A stretch of DNA of 64,000 nucleotides from an uncultured Cytophagales bacterium (GTDB lineage: Bacteria > Bacteroidota > Bacteroidia > Cytophagales > Thermonemataceae). Shown here piece after piece: positions 63,577 through 64,000 of the stretch (positions within the stretch are counted from its first letter, which is position 1; each line of letters starts with the position of its first letter). A program made the translations under genes and the position numbers. Below the pieces are notes generated by a model. The model worked only from the letters and a program-made list of their open reading frames with translations, was not told the origin of the DNA and ran no database searches. The stretch covers positions 58,786 through 122,785 of the forward strand of contig CALEMF010000028.1 of NCBI GenBank assembly GCA_937911505.1, in the 5' to 3' direction.

Positions 63577-64000
63577 TTTAACTTGGAAAAACAAAGTAAG
63601 AGGCCCTGTAATTCCTATTCCTACGCCTTTTAAGCAGGACTTGTCCGTAGATTATCAAAGTCTGGCAGCGTACGTAGACTTTTTATTTACCAACGGCATC
63701 GAGCACGTCCTTACTACGGTAGGTACGAGCCGTTATAATCTTCTGACTACCGGAGAAATTAAGCAAGTAAACAAAACAGTAGTAGAAGCAGCAGATAACA
63801 GGGGAACCGTAATCGTAAGTAATGCCACTGTCGGAGATGTGCAGCAGGCCATAGACTTTGCTAAACACGCAGAAAAAATAGGCGCAGACATTTTTATATC
63901 TTACTACCCAGAACGGTACTATGGCGATAATAACCTGTTTGCTTTTCATGAAGCAGTTGCTCAAGCCATCAATATTCCCCTTATTCACCACGAGATGCCC
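63566..64000 (+). CDS. DapA/NanA-family aldolase, N-terminal part
   Basis: 145 residues are visible before the window ends. VIPIPTPFKQDLSVDYQSLAAYVDFLFTNGIEHVL and VGTSRYNLLTTGEIKQV (replacing the GTTGE loop of DapA) place it in the dihydrodipicolinate synthase/N-acetylneuraminate lyase family. The Schiff-base lysine is beyond the edge. In this cluster it may make or break a keto sugar acid; the precise reaction is open. It overlaps the cytidylyltransferase gene by 11 bases, so the two are translated together. Confidence 0.7.
   Translation, partial: MEHNLTWKNKVRGPVIPIPTPFKQDLSVDYQSLAAYVDFLFTNGIEHVLTTVGTSRYNLLTTGEIKQVNKTVVEAADNRGTVIVSNATVGDVQQAIDFAKHAEKIGADIFISYYPERYYGDNNLFAFHEAVAQAINIPLIHHEMP

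Overview
The window comes from a member of the Bacteroidota, probably a gliding or marine-type Cytophagia or Saprospiria; I cannot name a genus. The evidence is the set of lineage-specific families: DUF4295 next to bL33 and FtsY, DUF5683 in the parAB-dapB-lepB row, a DUF4374/PepSY siderophore locus, type IX secretion (T9SS) C-terminal sorting domains, DUF4097 and Bacteroidota-style -7 boxes (TAnnTTTG). Most of the window is ordinary chromosome. I see no rRNA or tRNA gene, insertion sequence, prophage or CRISPR array.

Layout. 1-5.7 kb: end of an outer-membrane protein gene, a Crp/Fnr regulator, an ABC exporter, a divergent KamA-type radical SAM enzyme, a GNAT acetyltransferase and a small beta-barrel protein. 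5.9-14.0 kb: an AAA+ ATPase resembling the Afp15/Pvc15 ATPase of extracellular contractile injection systems (eCIS), followed by a 2191-residue protein I do not recognise. No sheath, tube or baseplate gene is nearby, so this pair is the best candidate for an undescribed system. 14.1-16.2 kb: a small unknown gene and a family 5 solute-binding lipoprotein. 16.5-20.8 kb: parA-parB-DUF5683-dapB-lepB. 21.0-22.7 kb: an orphan McrB-like GTPase with no McrC.

22.9-33.8 kb is an iron/siderophore island of two units. The first has a lipoprotein, a TonB-dependent siderophore receptor, DUF3325- and DUF3649-like membrane proteins and a PepSY protein. The second is an xusABC-like xenosiderophore locus whose receptor gene carries an in-frame stop. 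A shared, degenerate 22-bp motif precedes three transcription starts of this island, and a diverged fragment of a second PepSY gene lies before the intact one.

33.9-48.1 kb: glycosyltransferase, OsmC, ftsY, DUF4295, bL33, an LRR-TPR protein, an M28 peptidase, a wrecked higBA toxin-antitoxin pair, a MarR regulator, an ECF sigma/anti-sigma/DUF4097 operon, groESL (with a sigma-54-like promoter), alanine dehydrogenase and tsaE. 48.4-54.2 kb: an AddAB-like recombination helicase-nuclease pair in which the helicase lacks its C-terminal nuclease domain.

54.3-64 kb: a GNAT enzyme, a large PKD-repeat T9SS protein, then a surface-glycan region with an ABC-2 permease (Wzm-like), PseB-like dehydratase, an S74-chaperone protein with a T9SS tail, a Wzt-like ATPase with a C-terminal sugar-recognition domain, a PseF/NeuA-like cytidylyltransferase and the start of a DapA/NanA-family aldolase. 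These look like parts of a nonulosonic-acid-containing polysaccharide pathway that continues past the window.
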